Below, one piece after another: positions 11,470 to 21,997 of a stretch of 64,000 bases of DNA; position 1 is the first letter of the stretch; the number at the start of each line of letters is the position of its first letter. The translations under genes were made by a program, and so were the position numbers. The DNA is taken from positions 1 to 64,000 of the IMG/VR virus record IMGVR_UViG_3300037346_000419; one strand, given 5' to 3'. Origin of the DNA: a virus. The notes under the pieces are model-generated. The model worked only from the letters and a program-made list of their open reading frames with translations. It had not been told where the DNA came from and ran no database searches.

Positions 11470-14400
11470 ATGAGTTGTATCGTAAATAAAGTTAAAAAGC
11501 TTATAGTAGGAAAAGCTACTTCATATATTATAAAAGACAATGAAGTTATAATACCTGTAGAAGGTGAAAGAACTTTAAAAATGGCTTATAAAATAGCAGA
11601 AGGTAAAGTCTCTGCTATTAATGAAGCTTATAATGCTGAAAAATTTGGAGCAGTTGTTTCTATAAACAATACTTATAGTGATGGAGTTGGTATAAATATT
11701 CATCCTTCAAAAATTCTTGAATCTGCAAATGAAGTAAGAATAAAGAAAAAAAGCTTAGAAGAATTTAATAGAGACTTAAAGTATTTTAATGGAGATGCTG
11801 CTTTAAAAGAGCAAGAAGATAGAGATAATACATTTGGAGCAAGAGTAAAAAAAAACAAGTCAGAAACTGAAGAAAATCCTACTCCATTAGGTGATAATTA
11901 TGTTGAAGTTTTAAATTGGAAAATTAAAAAACTTGAAGCAAAAGAAAAAGAAATTCAAAAAGTAAAATTTGTATTATCAGTACCAAATGCAAATAAAAAA
12001 GAAAATTTAAAAAGGAAAAAAATATTAGAAAAAGAAGCTCAAAAATTAGAAAATCAAATTGAATATTTAAAACAAAATAAAAATGAACTCTTATATCATG
12101 CTGTGTTAGAAGATTTAGAAGAAATTAAACAAGCTATACAAAATGATTTAATTCATAATATTGATTCAGTTAGGCAAACTTTAGAATTTTATACAAAGTT
12201 TCAAAATAAATTAGATTCTCAAGATGAAGTAGTAAGAGATATTAAAGCTATGATTACAGATTTAATAGCTACAAATGAAGCTGTTAATTACAAAGAAACT
12301 ATAAAATTATTAGAAAATAATGATAATTTAATAAAGACTATTGAAAATTATAATGAAGAAAAAGGGACAGAAATATCTGTTCAAGATACTTTAGCAGCTT
12401 TATCTGATATTGATTTAGTAACTGCTCAAACTTTAGGTTTATCTTCTTCTCAAACTGGAGATACAGTTATACCTCAATTTGTTTTAACTGAGTTTATGAA
12501 GTTGGTTAATAGAAAGCAAAACAGTGTTATTGCTATGATTGACAAACTTAGAGAGTTTAATAATCTTAATCCAAATTTAAAAAACAAAAATCTAATTTTT
12601 GAAGATGATACTACAGGACAAAAACTAACTGGTTTATATAGTTCTAAATGGGATGCAGAGATTAGTAAAAGAAACAAACTAGAATATTCTTATAGAATTT
12701 CTACTAACCCTAAAGAAAAAGCTGCTGCATACAGAAGGGTAATTGAGTGGCATCAAAAAAACACTGATGTTATTAATTTCTTTAAGATAAAAGAAATTAG
12801 AGATTTATATTTTGGAGAAAGTGCTTATAATAAGTACTTTATATATGAAGACTCTGAAATGAGTAATTATGAAATGGAACTAAGAGAAAAACTGGGGCTA
12901 TTATATGAAGAAACATTAAATACCTTAAAAGAAAAATTAGCTAACTTTGAAGAAAGAAAATTAGATGTTGATAACACTTATTTTGCAAGAAATATAGCTC
13001 AGAATGACATATGGAGTTTCTTAGATAAATATTTAAATTCAGATTTTTCTCCAATATCATTTGAATATGAAGGCCAAGAAAGAAAAGTTTATTTTAATTC
13101 TTTTTATAATGTTCCTTTTACAGCAAAAGAAGAAACTGTTAATCCTATAGGTTATGATGATGTAAAAAATGAAGTAATATATAAGACAACAAAAACAAAT
13201 TTTTATTCAGACAACTTTAAAAGTTTGAAAAAAGACCCCAAGTTACTTGAACTTTGGAGTATATACAGAGAAATGGGTAATTATATTAACACTACTTATG
13301 CTTTACAAACAAATGGTAAAGTAACTTTACCTAAAGTAAAACAAGTGTTTGCTGACCATATTCAAAAGAATTTTGAAAGTATTAGAAAAGGTGGAATAAA
13401 AGATGGAATAAAAAACTTATTTTCTGAAAGTGTACAAGTTATGAAAAGCATGTATTATGAAAAAGGAGAATATAAACCTAATCCAGATGGAGAAGTAGTT
13501 TCAAATTATGGAGATAGTGTAAGTAAAGAAATACAAAACTTAAAAGAAACATACATAGCACAAGGTATGAGTTCTGAAGCCGCTTTGGAAAAAGCTAAAA
13601 AACAAACTTTAAACTTATATTCAGATGATGTAGATAGAAATTTTACAGCAGTATTATTAAATGCAGCTTTACATGATGCAAGAGAAGAAATGGCCCCAAA
13701 AGCTAAATTATTATTAGCCACCTACTCAAAAATAAAAGATGCAAATGGAAATGATAGAGTTAATGGTATACAAAGATTAACTGCTCAAATTAATAAAATC
13801 ATTTTAAATCAAAGTTTAGATGCAAGAGGTAAACCAGGAAAATTACATAAAGAAATAAAAGGTAAAATAAAAGGTGTAGGAATACCTAAGTATTTTTCTG
13901 AATATGAAAAATTATTACTAGAGCAATTTAAAGAACTTAAAAAAGGAGAATATAAAGGAGAATTTACTTTAAGTAATGATGAAATATATTTAAGTAGAGT
14001 TTATGATAAAAAAGCTAAAAAGTTTATTCACACTCTTGAAAAAGAAGGAGAACTAAAAGAAGTAGAAGAAAGTGAATTTAATGCAGTTTATGAAAAATAC
14101 ATAGATGATAAAATTGAATCTCTTGGTATATATGCAAATATAGCAGGTATGGTTACAGGAGCTTTAAAAACAAATATTATTAAGAGTATGGTGTTATCTC
14201 CTATTAGTGGTATATATAACAGAGTAGAGGGTGTTATATCTTTAATGATTATGGATATGACAGGAGAATATTGGACACCAGGTAATAATGATAAATCAAA
14301 AGATACTATGGCTTTTGCAAATATCATGAATATGTCTTCTAAAAAGTATAAAACCAAAAAGATGGGTAAAAGAAGAGAAACAATGGAGATATTTAAACAA

Positions 14401-16086
14401 GTAGTAAAAAAGTTAGGGGATTTTCAAGATAGAAAAGATGTATTGCAAGAAAGTGCAGGTAATCAAGATGTTGGAAATAACTTAATGAAATTTTTATATA
14501 GTTGGGCTATTCATGCTCCTGAATTTAAAAATCAAGGTCAAGCAATGTTAAATGTAATGCAAGATGAAACAATACTTGATAATAATGGAAAAGAGCATCA
14601 ATTTTTTAACGGTGATAGTAAAGAATTTGCAGCTTTTGAAATAGTAAATGGAATAGTAAAAATAAAAGACAATTTTAATAAAAGTTTTTCTTTTGAGAGT
14701 TCTCAAATGGAAAATTTAATGGTAAAAGCTTCTGATACAATTAGTCACGTTAATGGTAACTACAATCAGTATGATATAATGTTATTAAAAAATAAATTAG
14801 GTGGTAGAGCTTTAGCAGCTTTTAAAACTTGGTTGCCAGAACAAGCTTATGCTAGATTTGGTGGAATGACTAAAACTGATGAAAATATTACTTTAAATTT
14901 AGCTAATCAAAAAGAAAAAAGACAAGGTAGATTTGTAGAAGGTTATAGAGGAAGTAAAGCAGCAACTTTAGCTTATGGAGCTGGTGTAGTTGCAATTTCT
15001 TATGGAGTATTACCTGGAATTGTTGGAGCATCATTAGTATTAGGAACAAGTGTGGGTCTAGCTTATGTTTATAAAAAATATATAAAGAAACTAGTAAATG
15101 ATAAAAGTACAGTAGAAGATATTGCCAGTCTTTTACATATTGCAGAGTTTCTTAAAAGTACTTTAATTGACAGTTTAAATTTTCCTTCTCGAATAGCTTC
15201 TTCTATTCCTGGAGTAAAAAAATTAAGAATTAACACTATTGATAATAAGATTAAGTTTTTTAATTCTATGAATGGTTTAGTTGCCACTGAAGGAAATAAG
15301 AGTGTTTATAAGTCTTTAACTGAAGAAGAAGCAGCTTCTTTGAGAGCTATGTCAATGGAATTAGGAGCTATGCTATCTGTTTTATTAGTTAAAATAGGAC
15401 TCGGAGTATTAATGTATGATGATGATGATGAAGAAGCAATTAAACAATATAATTTTGTACAAAATCAATTAAGTAAAAGTATAAATACTTTAAATTTTTA
15501 CACTTCTCCTCAAGCTATGTTTAGTGATGTTCAAAGAATAGGGCTTTTAAAGTATTTAGAAAATATGGCAGATGTACCTCTAGGTATAGTAGATTTAGAT
15601 GGTGAAAGAGTTATGGTGGGTTTAGGAGGAATTACGCCTATACCTACTAATTTATTAAAAATAGATAAAAATGGGATGCATGTAATGAAAAATTCTCTTA
15701 AAAATGATTATCTAATAGACAATTTTGCAGGTAAATATGGTTCTTTAAATTGGACTCAAGATTATATAAAAGATGTAGCAACTGATAGTAAATTCTCAGA
15801 AGAAAAAGATTATAAAGAGGATAGGGCAGAGTTTAGAAAACAAATAAAAGATGAATTTAGAGACATTACAAGTAGTAAAGCAATTTTATCTTCAATAGCT
15901 GATGCTCATTCAGTTAATAAATATGGACAAAAAAGAAATGGTGTAGTAAAGTTCAAATCTAAAAGTGCCATTAAAAATAGTTTAAAAAGAAGTTTAATAA
16001 AAGATTTTATAGAGCTTGGAATGACAAATAAAGAAGCTAATGAAAAGATGAAAGAAATCTTAGATAAAACTGATGAAACATGGTAA
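11470..16086 (+). CDS. Giant probable virion cargo protein (1,538 aa)
   Basis: I recognise no catalytic domain. Charged coiled-coil sequence fills roughly residues 150-215. A long Ala/Gly-rich hydrophobic segment lies at about 1164-1207, and a second hydrophobic stretch ending in a DDDDEEA acidic patch at about 1294-1320, so the C-terminal third may be membrane-active. The gene follows the giant RNA polymerase gene after a 27-base gap holding its own promoter-like element, and it ends at a convergent terminator. In crAss-like phages large proteins next to the polymerase are packaged in the virion with it; a similar ejected cargo or channel role is inferred from position, length and hydrophobic segments. 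Confidence 0.6.
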   Translation: MSCIVNKVKKLIVGKATSYIIKDNEVIIPVEGERTLKMAYKIAEGKVSAINEAYNAEKFGAVVSINNTYSDGVGINIHPSKILESANEVRIKKKSLEEFNRDLKYFNGDAALKEQEDRDNTFGARVKKNKSETEENPTPLGDNYVEVLNWKIKKLEAKEKEIQKVKFVLSVPNANKKENLKRKKILEKEAQKLENQIEYLKQNKNELLYHAVLEDLEEIKQAIQNDLIHNIDSVRQTLEFYTKFQNKLDSQDEVVRDIKAMITDLIATNEAVNYKETIKLLENNDNLIKTIENYNEEKGTEISVQDTLAALSDIDLVTAQTLGLSSSQTGDTVIPQFVLTEFMKLVNRKQNSVIAMIDKLREFNNLNPNLKNKNLIFEDDTTGQKLTGLYSSKWDAEISKRNKLEYSYRISTNPKEKAAAYRRVIEWHQKNTDVINFFKIKEIRDLYFGESAYNKYFIYEDSEMSNYEMELREKLGLLYEETLNTLKEKLANFEERKLDVDNTYFARNIAQNDIWSFLDKYLNSDFSPISFEYEGQERKVYFNSFYNVPFTAKEETVNPIGYDDVKNEVIYKTTKTNFYSDNFKSLKKDPKLLELWSIYREMGNYINTTYALQTNGKVTLPKVKQVFADHIQKNFESIRKGGIKDGIKNLFSESVQVMKSMYYEKGEYKPNPDGEVVSNYGDSVSKEIQNLKETYIAQGMSSEAALEKAKKQTLNLYSDDVDRNFTAVLLNAALHDAREEMAPKAKLLLATYSKIKDANGNDRVNGIQRLTAQINKIILNQSLDARGKPGKLHKEIKGKIKGVGIPKYFSEYEKLLLEQFKELKKGEYKGEFTLSNDEIYLSRVYDKKAKKFIHTLEKEGELKEVEESEFNAVYEKYIDDKIESLGIYANIAGMVTGALKTNIIKSMVLSPISGIYNRVEGVISLMIMDMTGEYWTPGNNDKSKDTMAFANIMNMSSKKYKTKKMGKRRETMEIFKQVVKKLGDFQDRKDVLQESAGNQDVGNNLMKFLYSWAIHAPEFKNQGQAMLNVMQDETILDNNGKEHQFFNGDSKEFAAFEIVNGIVKIKDNFNKSFSFESSQMENLMVKASDTISHVNGNYNQYDIMLLKNKLGGRALAAFKTWLPEQAYARFGGMTKTDENITLNLANQKEKRQGRFVEGYRGSKAATLAYGAGVVAISYGVLPGIVGASLVLGTSVGLAYVYKKYIKKLVNDKSTVEDIASLLHIAEFLKSTLIDSLNFPSRIASSIPGVKKLRINTIDNKIKFFNSMNGLVATEGNKSVYKSLTEEEAASLRAMSMELGAMLSVLLVKIGLGVLMYDDDDEEAIKQYNFVQNQLSKSINTLNFYTSPQAMFSDVQRIGLLKYLENMADVPLGIVDLDGERVMVGLGGITPIPTNLLKIDKNGMHVMKNSLKNDYLIDNFAGKYGSLNWTQDYIKDVATDSKFSEEKDYKEDRAEFRKQIKDEFRDITSSKAILSSIADAHSVNKYGQKRNGVVKFKSKSAIKNSLKRSLIKDFIELGMTNKEANEKMKEILDKTDETW

Positions 16087-16113
16087 GCAAAATTTTTTAT
16101 TGAACCATATAAA

Positions 16114-16137
16114 AAGGCTAGTATTTCTACTAGCCTT
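16114..16137. terminator. Bidirectional terminator between convergent modules
   Basis: A perfect 10-bp stem (AAGGCTAGTA / TACTAGCCTT) with a TTTC loop has A-rich sequence on the left and T-rich sequence on the right. It sits between the + strand giant genes and the end of the - strand module, so it can stop transcription from both sides. Confidence 0.85.
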
Positions 16138-16143
16138 ATTTAT

Positions 16144-16509
16144 TTACAAATCTAATTTTAGTTGATTTGTTTCATCTAAATAATTTATTGTAATATATGC
16201 TTTATTTTTCCAAGCTACAAATCCTAAATTTTCATTTTCAAATCTAGCATCTGACTCTTTTAAAATCATAACATTTTCTTTCAATATACTTGCTAATTGT
16301 TCTAATTTACTTTTATCTTTAGTGTAATTTATATCTCCATACCAAACTTTACCTTGAGAAGTTATAACATTTGCATTAAATATTATAATATCATCAGGAT
16401 ATTTTTCTTTGTATGCAGATTTAGAACCTAACAACATTGTACCATTGTGTCCTAGTGTAGAAATTAAAAGTTGTTTATGGTCTAATACTCTATTCTCCTG
16501 TACTTCCAT
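16144..16509 (-). CDS. Hypothetical protein (121 aa) downstream of dUTPase
   Basis: Not recognised. A soluble protein with a WYGDINYTKDKSKLEQLA stretch and no clear catalytic motif. Its start overlaps the end of the dUTPase gene by 20 bases, suggesting translational coupling in the nucleotide-metabolism operon. It is the last gene before the convergent terminator. Confidence 0.6.
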   Translation of the reverse strand: MEVQENRVLDHKQLLISTLGHNGTMLLGSKSAYKEKYPDDIIIFNANVITSQGKVWYGDINYTKDKSKLEQLASILKENVMILKESDARFENENLGFVAWKNKAYITINYLDETNQLKLDL

Positions 16510-17002
16510 ATCCTTTTTCTCCTCTTTCTGTATCTATTGTGTAATCTTCAGCTTGAATCTCTTCTATAGCTGGTCTTATTACTTCTTTAGGTACTAATTG
16601 TGCTATTCTTTCACCTTTAATAATAGTATTCAATTGTGAAGTAGTATTTGAAATAATAATTCCAATTTCTCCTTTATAATCAGGGTCTATTGTTCCTGGA
16701 GAATTTGTAACTATTAAACCTTTTTTTAATGAGAAACCACTACGAGGTCTTACCTGAAGTTCTATATTTTCTGGTATATCTGCATATAAGCCAGTTCCAA
16801 ATAAAATTCTCTCGTAACCTCTTATTTTTATGTAATTGTTTCTCTCAAAACTATGCTGAACTTTTTCTAATCTCTCTCCAGTGATTTCTTCATCACCTTT
16901 ATAGACTTTAAGAATTGTATTAGCTGTTATATCCATTCCAACAGCTTTCTCTGTTTCATATTGAGGGAGTTTAACTCCCTCATTTAATTTAAATTTTATC
17001 AT
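16490..17002 (-). CDS. dut: Trimeric dUTPase
   Basis: Hydrolyses dUTP to dUMP and pyrophosphate, keeping uracil out of phage DNA and supplying dUMP. All five motifs of trimeric dUTPases are present in order: VGMDITAN, RPRSGFSLKKG, GTIDPDYKGEIGI with the catalytic Asp, GERIAQLV, and the C-terminal glycine-rich RGEKGYGSTG. At 170 residues it is slightly longer than the usual ~150, with an insert after motif 1. It follows the ribonucleotide reductase gene by 5 bases, so the two probably act together in dNTP supply. Confidence 0.95.
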   Translation of the reverse strand: MIKFKLNEGVKLPQYETEKAVGMDITANTILKVYKGDEEITGERLEKVQHSFERNNYIKIRGYERILFGTGLYADIPENIELQVRPRSGFSLKKGLIVTNSPGTIDPDYKGEIGIIISNTTSQLNTIIKGERIAQLVPKEVIRPAIEEIQAEDYTIDTERGEKGYGSTGE

Positions 17003-17007
17003 TTATT

Positions 17008-19659
17008 TTAACCACATTTTGAATGCCCACACTCTTTACAAGTAGAACATCCTTCTTCAAAAACTACACTTCCTTTTGTTTTACAATTATCACATTCCAA
17101 AGTTGAAGTTTCTCCTTTTGGAATATATTTTTTTAGTACTCTAGCAAGAGATTTAGAAAAAGATGTAATATCTCCCTCTCCTTTATTCAATTGCTCTACA
17201 ATATATTTGTTATTAACTCCATGTCTTAAACTAATACTAGTTAATCTCAATAATAAAGCTTGTTCATTTGTTAAATTACAAGTAATATCATGAAATATAT
17301 CATTTTGTTTGAAAAAATAACTATTACTAGTTTTTTTATAAATGATACCAGGACCTGAAAATTTACCTTCTGATTCATCTAAGAAAACTTCATAAGGTTT
17401 ATTATTTAATAATCCTACAATCCATTTATAGACATGTCCTTGTGAGTGGCTTATAAATGCTTCTCCTTCTAATTCTCTAGGTCTTTTTATAGCATCATGT
17501 TCTTTAAAAGCAACTTCATCTTTAATATCAGTATTAACTAATACACCAGTTCTACAGCCATCTCTATAAACAGTTACACCTTTAAGTCCCATTTCCCAAG
17601 ATTTCATATAGATATTTGCTACTTCTTCTTTAGTTACGGTATTTGGTAGATTAATTGTGGAGCTTATTGCACTAGTAGTATATTTTTGTAAAATACTTTG
17701 CATTTTAACTCTTTTTGTCCAATCAATATCATTTGCTGTGCTACCATACCAAGGTGACACTTTGAAATATAGTTCTAAAGAATCCTTAGTTAAAGCTTTT
17801 ACATAAAGGTAAGCATTTTCCTTAGTTTTATTAGTACCTTTTAATAAAGGATTAACATCAAAAGCTACTTCATTTTGAATTTGTATAATCATCCAATCTT
17901 TAAATTTAGGATGTAAAACAGAATATTCTGTCCAAGAATCTTTATTTTGGTCAATAAAATCTATTCTAACTCCTTCTTCTCCTGGATTAACTTTCTTTCT
18001 CCTAGTATAAAAAGGCATAAATAAAGGCTCACAACCAGATGTTGTTTGAGTCATAATTGAAGTTGTTCCAGCAGGTGCAATTGTATTCCAATTTACATTT
18101 CTTCTACCATATTTCATCATTCTTAACTTTTGCTCTGGAAATTCTTCTATAAGCATTTGATAAAAATCATTTGCACCTTGAGTTTCTTTATCAGAAAAAA
18201 TATTGGTGAATTCTAAATTTTTATCCCAACCTTTAAAAGGTCCTCTAAGAATAGCTAAATCAATACTACAATCAAGTTCTGCCTTCATTTTTGTATGCAT
18301 TACAAGTTCAACAGTATCTAAAGCTACTTCTGAATCAAATTTTAAATTTAAAGCAGCTAACATATCTCCTAAAGCAGTTATACCACATCCAACTCTTCTA
18401 CCTGATTCTGCAATATCTTTAACATTTAACCATAGAGTTTTTTCAATAGCTTTTTCTTCTTCAGGTAAATTATCAGATTCTATTTTTAATAGAATTCTTT
18501 CAATATACTCAATTTCTAAATCAACTAAATTATCTCCTTGTCTCATCATTTCATAAGTGATTTTATATAATAAATCATAGTCAATTACAGCTTCTTCAGT
18601 AAATGGGTTTTGTACCATATTAAATAGATTTAATAAAATTAATCTACAAGTATCATAAACTGCCATTGGCTGTTCTCCACAAGCATTTGTTCCATCAATA
18701 AAATATTTAGAATACACAGAGGAAGGGTCGTAATTAATAACTCTATCCCAGAAAAATAGTCCTGGTTCTGCATTTTCCCAAGCATTTTGTACAATTGCAT
18801 CAAAATACTCTTTTGCTCTGATTTTTTTAGCATATATTTTAAAATCTAATGAAGAATCTTGTATTATTGTCAGTGTATTATACTCTAAATCCTCTCTTTG
18901 ACATTCTACAATTTCAGAATTTATATCACAAGGAAATCTAAGAATATAATCCTCATCATTTTTTACAGCTTCAAAAAATTTATCTCTTGTTTTTACAGAA
19001 ATATTAGCTCCTGTAATCATAGTTCTATCAATTTTTGAATTGATAAAATCTAAACTGTCAGGATGATTAATATCAATATCAAGAAGACAAGCTCCTCTTC
19101 TACCATCTTGAGCTACTTCTCTTGTTGAATTAGAATATCTTGACATAAATGATACTGGACCTGTTGAAGTACTTGAAGCATTTTTAACTTCAATTCCTTT
19201 TGGTCTAATATTAGAAATACCTAATCCATAACCACATCCTCTTTTAGCTGCTGATATCAGCATTGTGTCAGTGTACATTATACTAGAATAAGAATCTTTA
19301 GGTGGTGGTAATCTAAGGCAATTACTAAGGCTTCTATAACCTTCTTTATAACCTAAAGATGCCATAATTCTACCTTGTGGTACAATGTATTTAAAATCTT
19401 TAAACATATCAAAGATTTTTTCTTCTGTTAAAGGTATTCTTTGTAAAGCATAATCAGACATAATTTCTAAGTTAAAAGAAGCATCTTCATAATAATTTTT
19501 TTCTTTTTCAATATACTTAGATTCTACTTTAGCAAATTCTTTTGCTAGTCTTCTGTGCATGTCATTAGGTGTTATATCATTTTCTTGTGCATATTTATTA
19601 AGCCACACATCTGAAGCTAATTCATCATTATTAAAATATTCTAATAATTCTTTATTCAT
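17008..19659 (-). CDS. nrdJ: Class II (adenosylcobalamin-dependent) ribonucleoside reductase
   Basis: Reduces ribonucleotides to deoxyribonucleotides. Seen: the N-terminal reductase cysteine in LSNCLRLPP (C114), the substrate-binding KRGCGYGLG region, the thiyl-radical and glutamate motif NACGEQP, APAGTTSIMTQTTSGCEPLF of the barrel, and a C-terminal CDNCKTKG...CSTCKECGH cysteine-rich tail typical of NrdJ. At 883 residues it is full length. No activase or small radical subunit gene is adjacent, which agrees with the B12-dependent class and implies use of the host's cobalamin. Its start overlaps the GroES-like gene end by 8 bases. Confidence 0.92.
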   Translation of the reverse strand: MNKELLEYFNNDELASDVWLNKYAQENDITPNDMHRRLAKEFAKVESKYIEKEKNYYEDASFNLEIMSDYALQRIPLTEEKIFDMFKDFKYIVPQGRIMASLGYKEGYRSLSNCLRLPPPKDSYSSIMYTDTMLISAAKRGCGYGLGISNIRPKGIEVKNASSTSTGPVSFMSRYSNSTREVAQDGRRGACLLDIDINHPDSLDFINSKIDRTMITGANISVKTRDKFFEAVKNDEDYILRFPCDINSEIVECQREDLEYNTLTIIQDSSLDFKIYAKKIRAKEYFDAIVQNAWENAEPGLFFWDRVINYDPSSVYSKYFIDGTNACGEQPMAVYDTCRLILLNLFNMVQNPFTEEAVIDYDLLYKITYEMMRQGDNLVDLEIEYIERILLKIESDNLPEEEKAIEKTLWLNVKDIAESGRRVGCGITALGDMLAALNLKFDSEVALDTVELVMHTKMKAELDCSIDLAILRGPFKGWDKNLEFTNIFSDKETQGANDFYQMLIEEFPEQKLRMMKYGRRNVNWNTIAPAGTTSIMTQTTSGCEPLFMPFYTRRKKVNPGEEGVRIDFIDQNKDSWTEYSVLHPKFKDWMIIQIQNEVAFDVNPLLKGTNKTKENAYLYVKALTKDSLELYFKVSPWYGSTANDIDWTKRVKMQSILQKYTTSAISSTINLPNTVTKEEVANIYMKSWEMGLKGVTVYRDGCRTGVLVNTDIKDEVAFKEHDAIKRPRELEGEAFISHSQGHVYKWIVGLLNNKPYEVFLDESEGKFSGPGIIYKKTSNSYFFKQNDIFHDITCNLTNEQALLLRLTSISLRHGVNNKYIVEQLNKGEGDITSFSKSLARVLKKYIPKGETSTLECDNCKTKGSVVFEEGCSTCKECGHSKCG

Positions 19660-19942
19660 GAGTCCCTAAAATTTCATCATAATTAATAAGACTATATGTA
19701 TGAATCTCTTTTTCAGAAATTTTATCATGTTTTATGATATTACTACCTGAATAAGAGCTTATAAAAATTTTGTCTCCTTCTTTTACACCATTTTGTGGAC
19801 ATTCATTTCCTAAATTTAAAACAGTCCTTGTAATTTCAAACAAGTCTTCATCTGTTTCTTTTACATTATCCAATAGAATAATGTCTTTCTTTTTTTTAAG
19901 TGCTATAGTTTTAATTAGCACATTTTTTCCTATCGCTTTCAT
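19652..19942 (-). CDS. GroES-like co-chaperonin
   Basis: The 96-residue product has the length and pattern of Cpn10: an N-terminal strand (KAIGKNVLIKTI), a middle mobile region and a C-terminal strand near INYDEILG. Phage co-chaperonins replace host GroES to fold capsid proteins; that role is inferred here. I place the start at the ATG at 19942 rather than a TTG 15 bases upstream, because a promoter -7 box overlaps that TTG. It is first gene of the nrdJ-dut operon. Confidence 0.75.
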   Translation of the reverse strand: MKAIGKNVLIKTIALKKKKDIILLDNVKETDEDLFEITRTVLNLGNECPQNGVKEGDKIFISSYSGSNIIKHDKISEKEIHTYSLINYDEILGTHE

Positions 19943-19954
19943 TTTGTGAACTTG

Positions 19955-19962
19955 CAAAGTTA
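19955..19962 (-). promoter_or_regulatory. Promoter of the groES-like/nrdJ/dut operon
   Basis: On the - strand TAACTTTG matches the TAnnTTTG -7 box. The ATG lies 12 bases further on, so the untranslated leader would be only a few bases. The -33 region is T-rich but has no clean TTTG. Confidence 0.6.
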
Positions 19963-19970
19963 ATATAACT

Positions 19971-21997
19971 TTACATATTTAAAAAATACAATTCATGTTT
20001 TGCTCTAGTTCTTGCAACATACTTTAAGTTTTGCTCTTGTTGTAGTTGCTCTTTACTTTTAGCAAATTTTGAAGGTATTAAATTCTCATTTAGTATATAA
20101 ACTACATCAGATTCCAAACCTTTTGATTTATGAATTGTACATAGCATTATACCATTTTCTTTTTCTTCAAATAGAGATTTTAATTTCTCTAATAAAACAC
20201 TAACTAAATCATAGTCTCCACAAAAATGCTTATATAATAAGGTAAAATTATTAAGATTCTCTTTAAAAACATAAAATTTAATTTTTCCTTCTTCAGAATA
20301 ATCTTTTTCTAATTCTTCTGTTCTATAAGTCATTTCAATAAAAGCTTGAGTAACTGTGTTTGTGGAATAAGCTTTTAAAAATCTAATTAAAGAATTTAAA
20401 ATGTCTTCTCCTTTTAAATATACATTTTTATCTTCAGCTAACAACTGAAAATAAAGCTCTATTAAAGGATTTGTATTCCTGCAAATTACCATTGCTCCAT
20501 TTTGTATCAATTTATAGTCAGTTATAGTCTTTACAATACCTTCTGAAGAATTAAAAGGTGTCATTACATCATAGACTTCATTTGCTTTCTTTATAATTGA
20601 GTCATCGCATCTGTAACAAATATCTAAAGGTAATTGTTTTACATTTGGTTTAGATAAAAATAAATCAAAAGAAGAGGTTGAAGCCCCAGAAAAACCATAA
20701 ATAGCTTGATTTTTATCTCCAACACAAATAAATCTTTTAACTGATTGTTCAATTAACTTATCTACAATTTTATGTTGACAAATATTCAAATCCTGACATT
20801 CCGTTTTTTTGTATAGTTTTAAAACATGATAAAGATTAATTATTATCATTATACTATACCTTATACTTTCATATAAGACTAGACTATATCTTAAAAATTT
20901 CTAATTTTACATTTTTAATATTTAGATTTTTTATTGTATGAGAATTTATCCAATTTCTTTTGTAAGTATTCTCCCTTTTAGAATCATATATATGCTGAGA
21001 TAATCTTGCTTTTAAACTTGTGCAAGTTACCCCTACATACCTTACTTCTAATGTTTCTGGATTTTTTAAAACATATATTAAAAACTCTCTTTGTTTAATA
21101 TTTTTTATTCTCTACATGTTAAATCTTGTGTTATGCAAAAACAGTAATTTTTCTCCCCGTTTCCAAATAAAATAATCAATTTTAAATGTACGTATTTCTA
21201 CTAGTCGTTGAACCTTACCCATTTTAAAAGGTCTTGGCTGCTGATTGCCTATTTGACATCTCAATTATTTTTAACATTCACACTTATCTTTTCAGATTAT
21301 GTTGTAGTTAATTGAGCTTTAAGGTATTCCAGCAATTAAAGGAGTTTTAAGTGAACTAAATTTAATCCACCATTAGATAATGAGGATATATTGGAATTTG
21401 AAGGCTTTTTACAACTGGTAAATAAATCATATCATTAAAATCTATTAAAACTAAGTTTGATTCATAACTAGCATTTCTTAATTCTAAAAATCTTTGCCAT
21501 AAAACTTTTAAATCAGGTGTGATAACTAAACTTTTATCCATAGTTATAAAACAATCTCTAATAGATTCTACATCATCAATTAAAAATAATCTAGATATAT
21601 CATTCATATCCATTAAATCATAACTCATTTTAAGTTTATCTTTCCAAACTAGCTTTTTAAATATTCTTTTATTTTGAAATTGTAATTTTTTAATTAAACT
21701 AAAATTTTTACCATTATCTATTTTTATATTCTTATAACTATTTCTTATTGCACTTAAACCTAAACTATGAATTGTCATAGCTTTTCCTTGAGTTAAATTT
21801 TTACTTTCTATTTTATTTTGAATTTCTTCTTTGATTGATTTATTAAAAGCTAAAAAAAGAGTTTTTTCTTGACAATGTTCTAATAACAGTAACAAAGTGG
21901 TAGTTTTACTACCACCTGCTACAGCATTTATTAAAATATTACAATCTTCATTATTCCAAACATCTAAAATGTTTTGTTGTTTTTCACTTAGAATCAT
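19971..21997 (-). CDS. SF1 (UvrD/Rep-like) DNA helicase, split by a group I intron
   Basis: Exon 1 is 21997-21365 and exon 2 is 20801-19971; joined they give 487 residues. Exon 1 has motif I AVAGGSKTTTLL (a Ser replaces the usual Gly before the Lys) and the TIHSLG motif. It stops at YLMVD, and exon 2 opens with ECQDLN, so splicing rebuilds the Walker B motif VDECQD. Exon 2 has GDKNQAIYGFSGA (motif III), ICYRCDDSI (motif IV), TIHKSKGLESDVVY (motif V) and ARTRAKHELY (motif VI). It probably unwinds DNA in replication or recombination. Unspliced RNA gives a truncated protein without Walker B. Confidence 0.85.
20802..21364 (-). ncRNA. Group I self-splicing intron in the helicase Walker B motif
   Basis: The 563-nt intron has the four group I core elements in order on the - strand: P-like AATTGCTGGAATACC, Q-like AATCAGCAGCC, R-like GTTCAACGACTA and S-like AAGATATAGTC. 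The 5' exon ends in U (GAT) and the intron ends in G before GAA, as group I chemistry requires. Removal restores VD|ECQD exactly. A GIY-YIG remnant sits between the R and S elements. Confidence 0.92.
20884..21111 (-). pseudogene. Decayed GIY-YIG homing endonuclease inside the intron
   Basis: The 75-codon open stretch reads FLIYVLKNPETLEVRYVGVT, then SLKARLSQHI and YKRNWI, which match the N-terminal catalytic half of GIY-YIG nucleases (IYV, YVG, Arg in LKARL). There is no start: an upstream ATG is followed directly by an in-frame TAG. The C-terminal DNA-binding half is missing. The intron has probably lost autonomous homing. Confidence 0.8.

Noticed and set aside
19943-19957. TTG start for the GroES-like gene
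   Set aside because: It overlaps the promoter -7 box; the ATG at 19942 is the first usable start after it.
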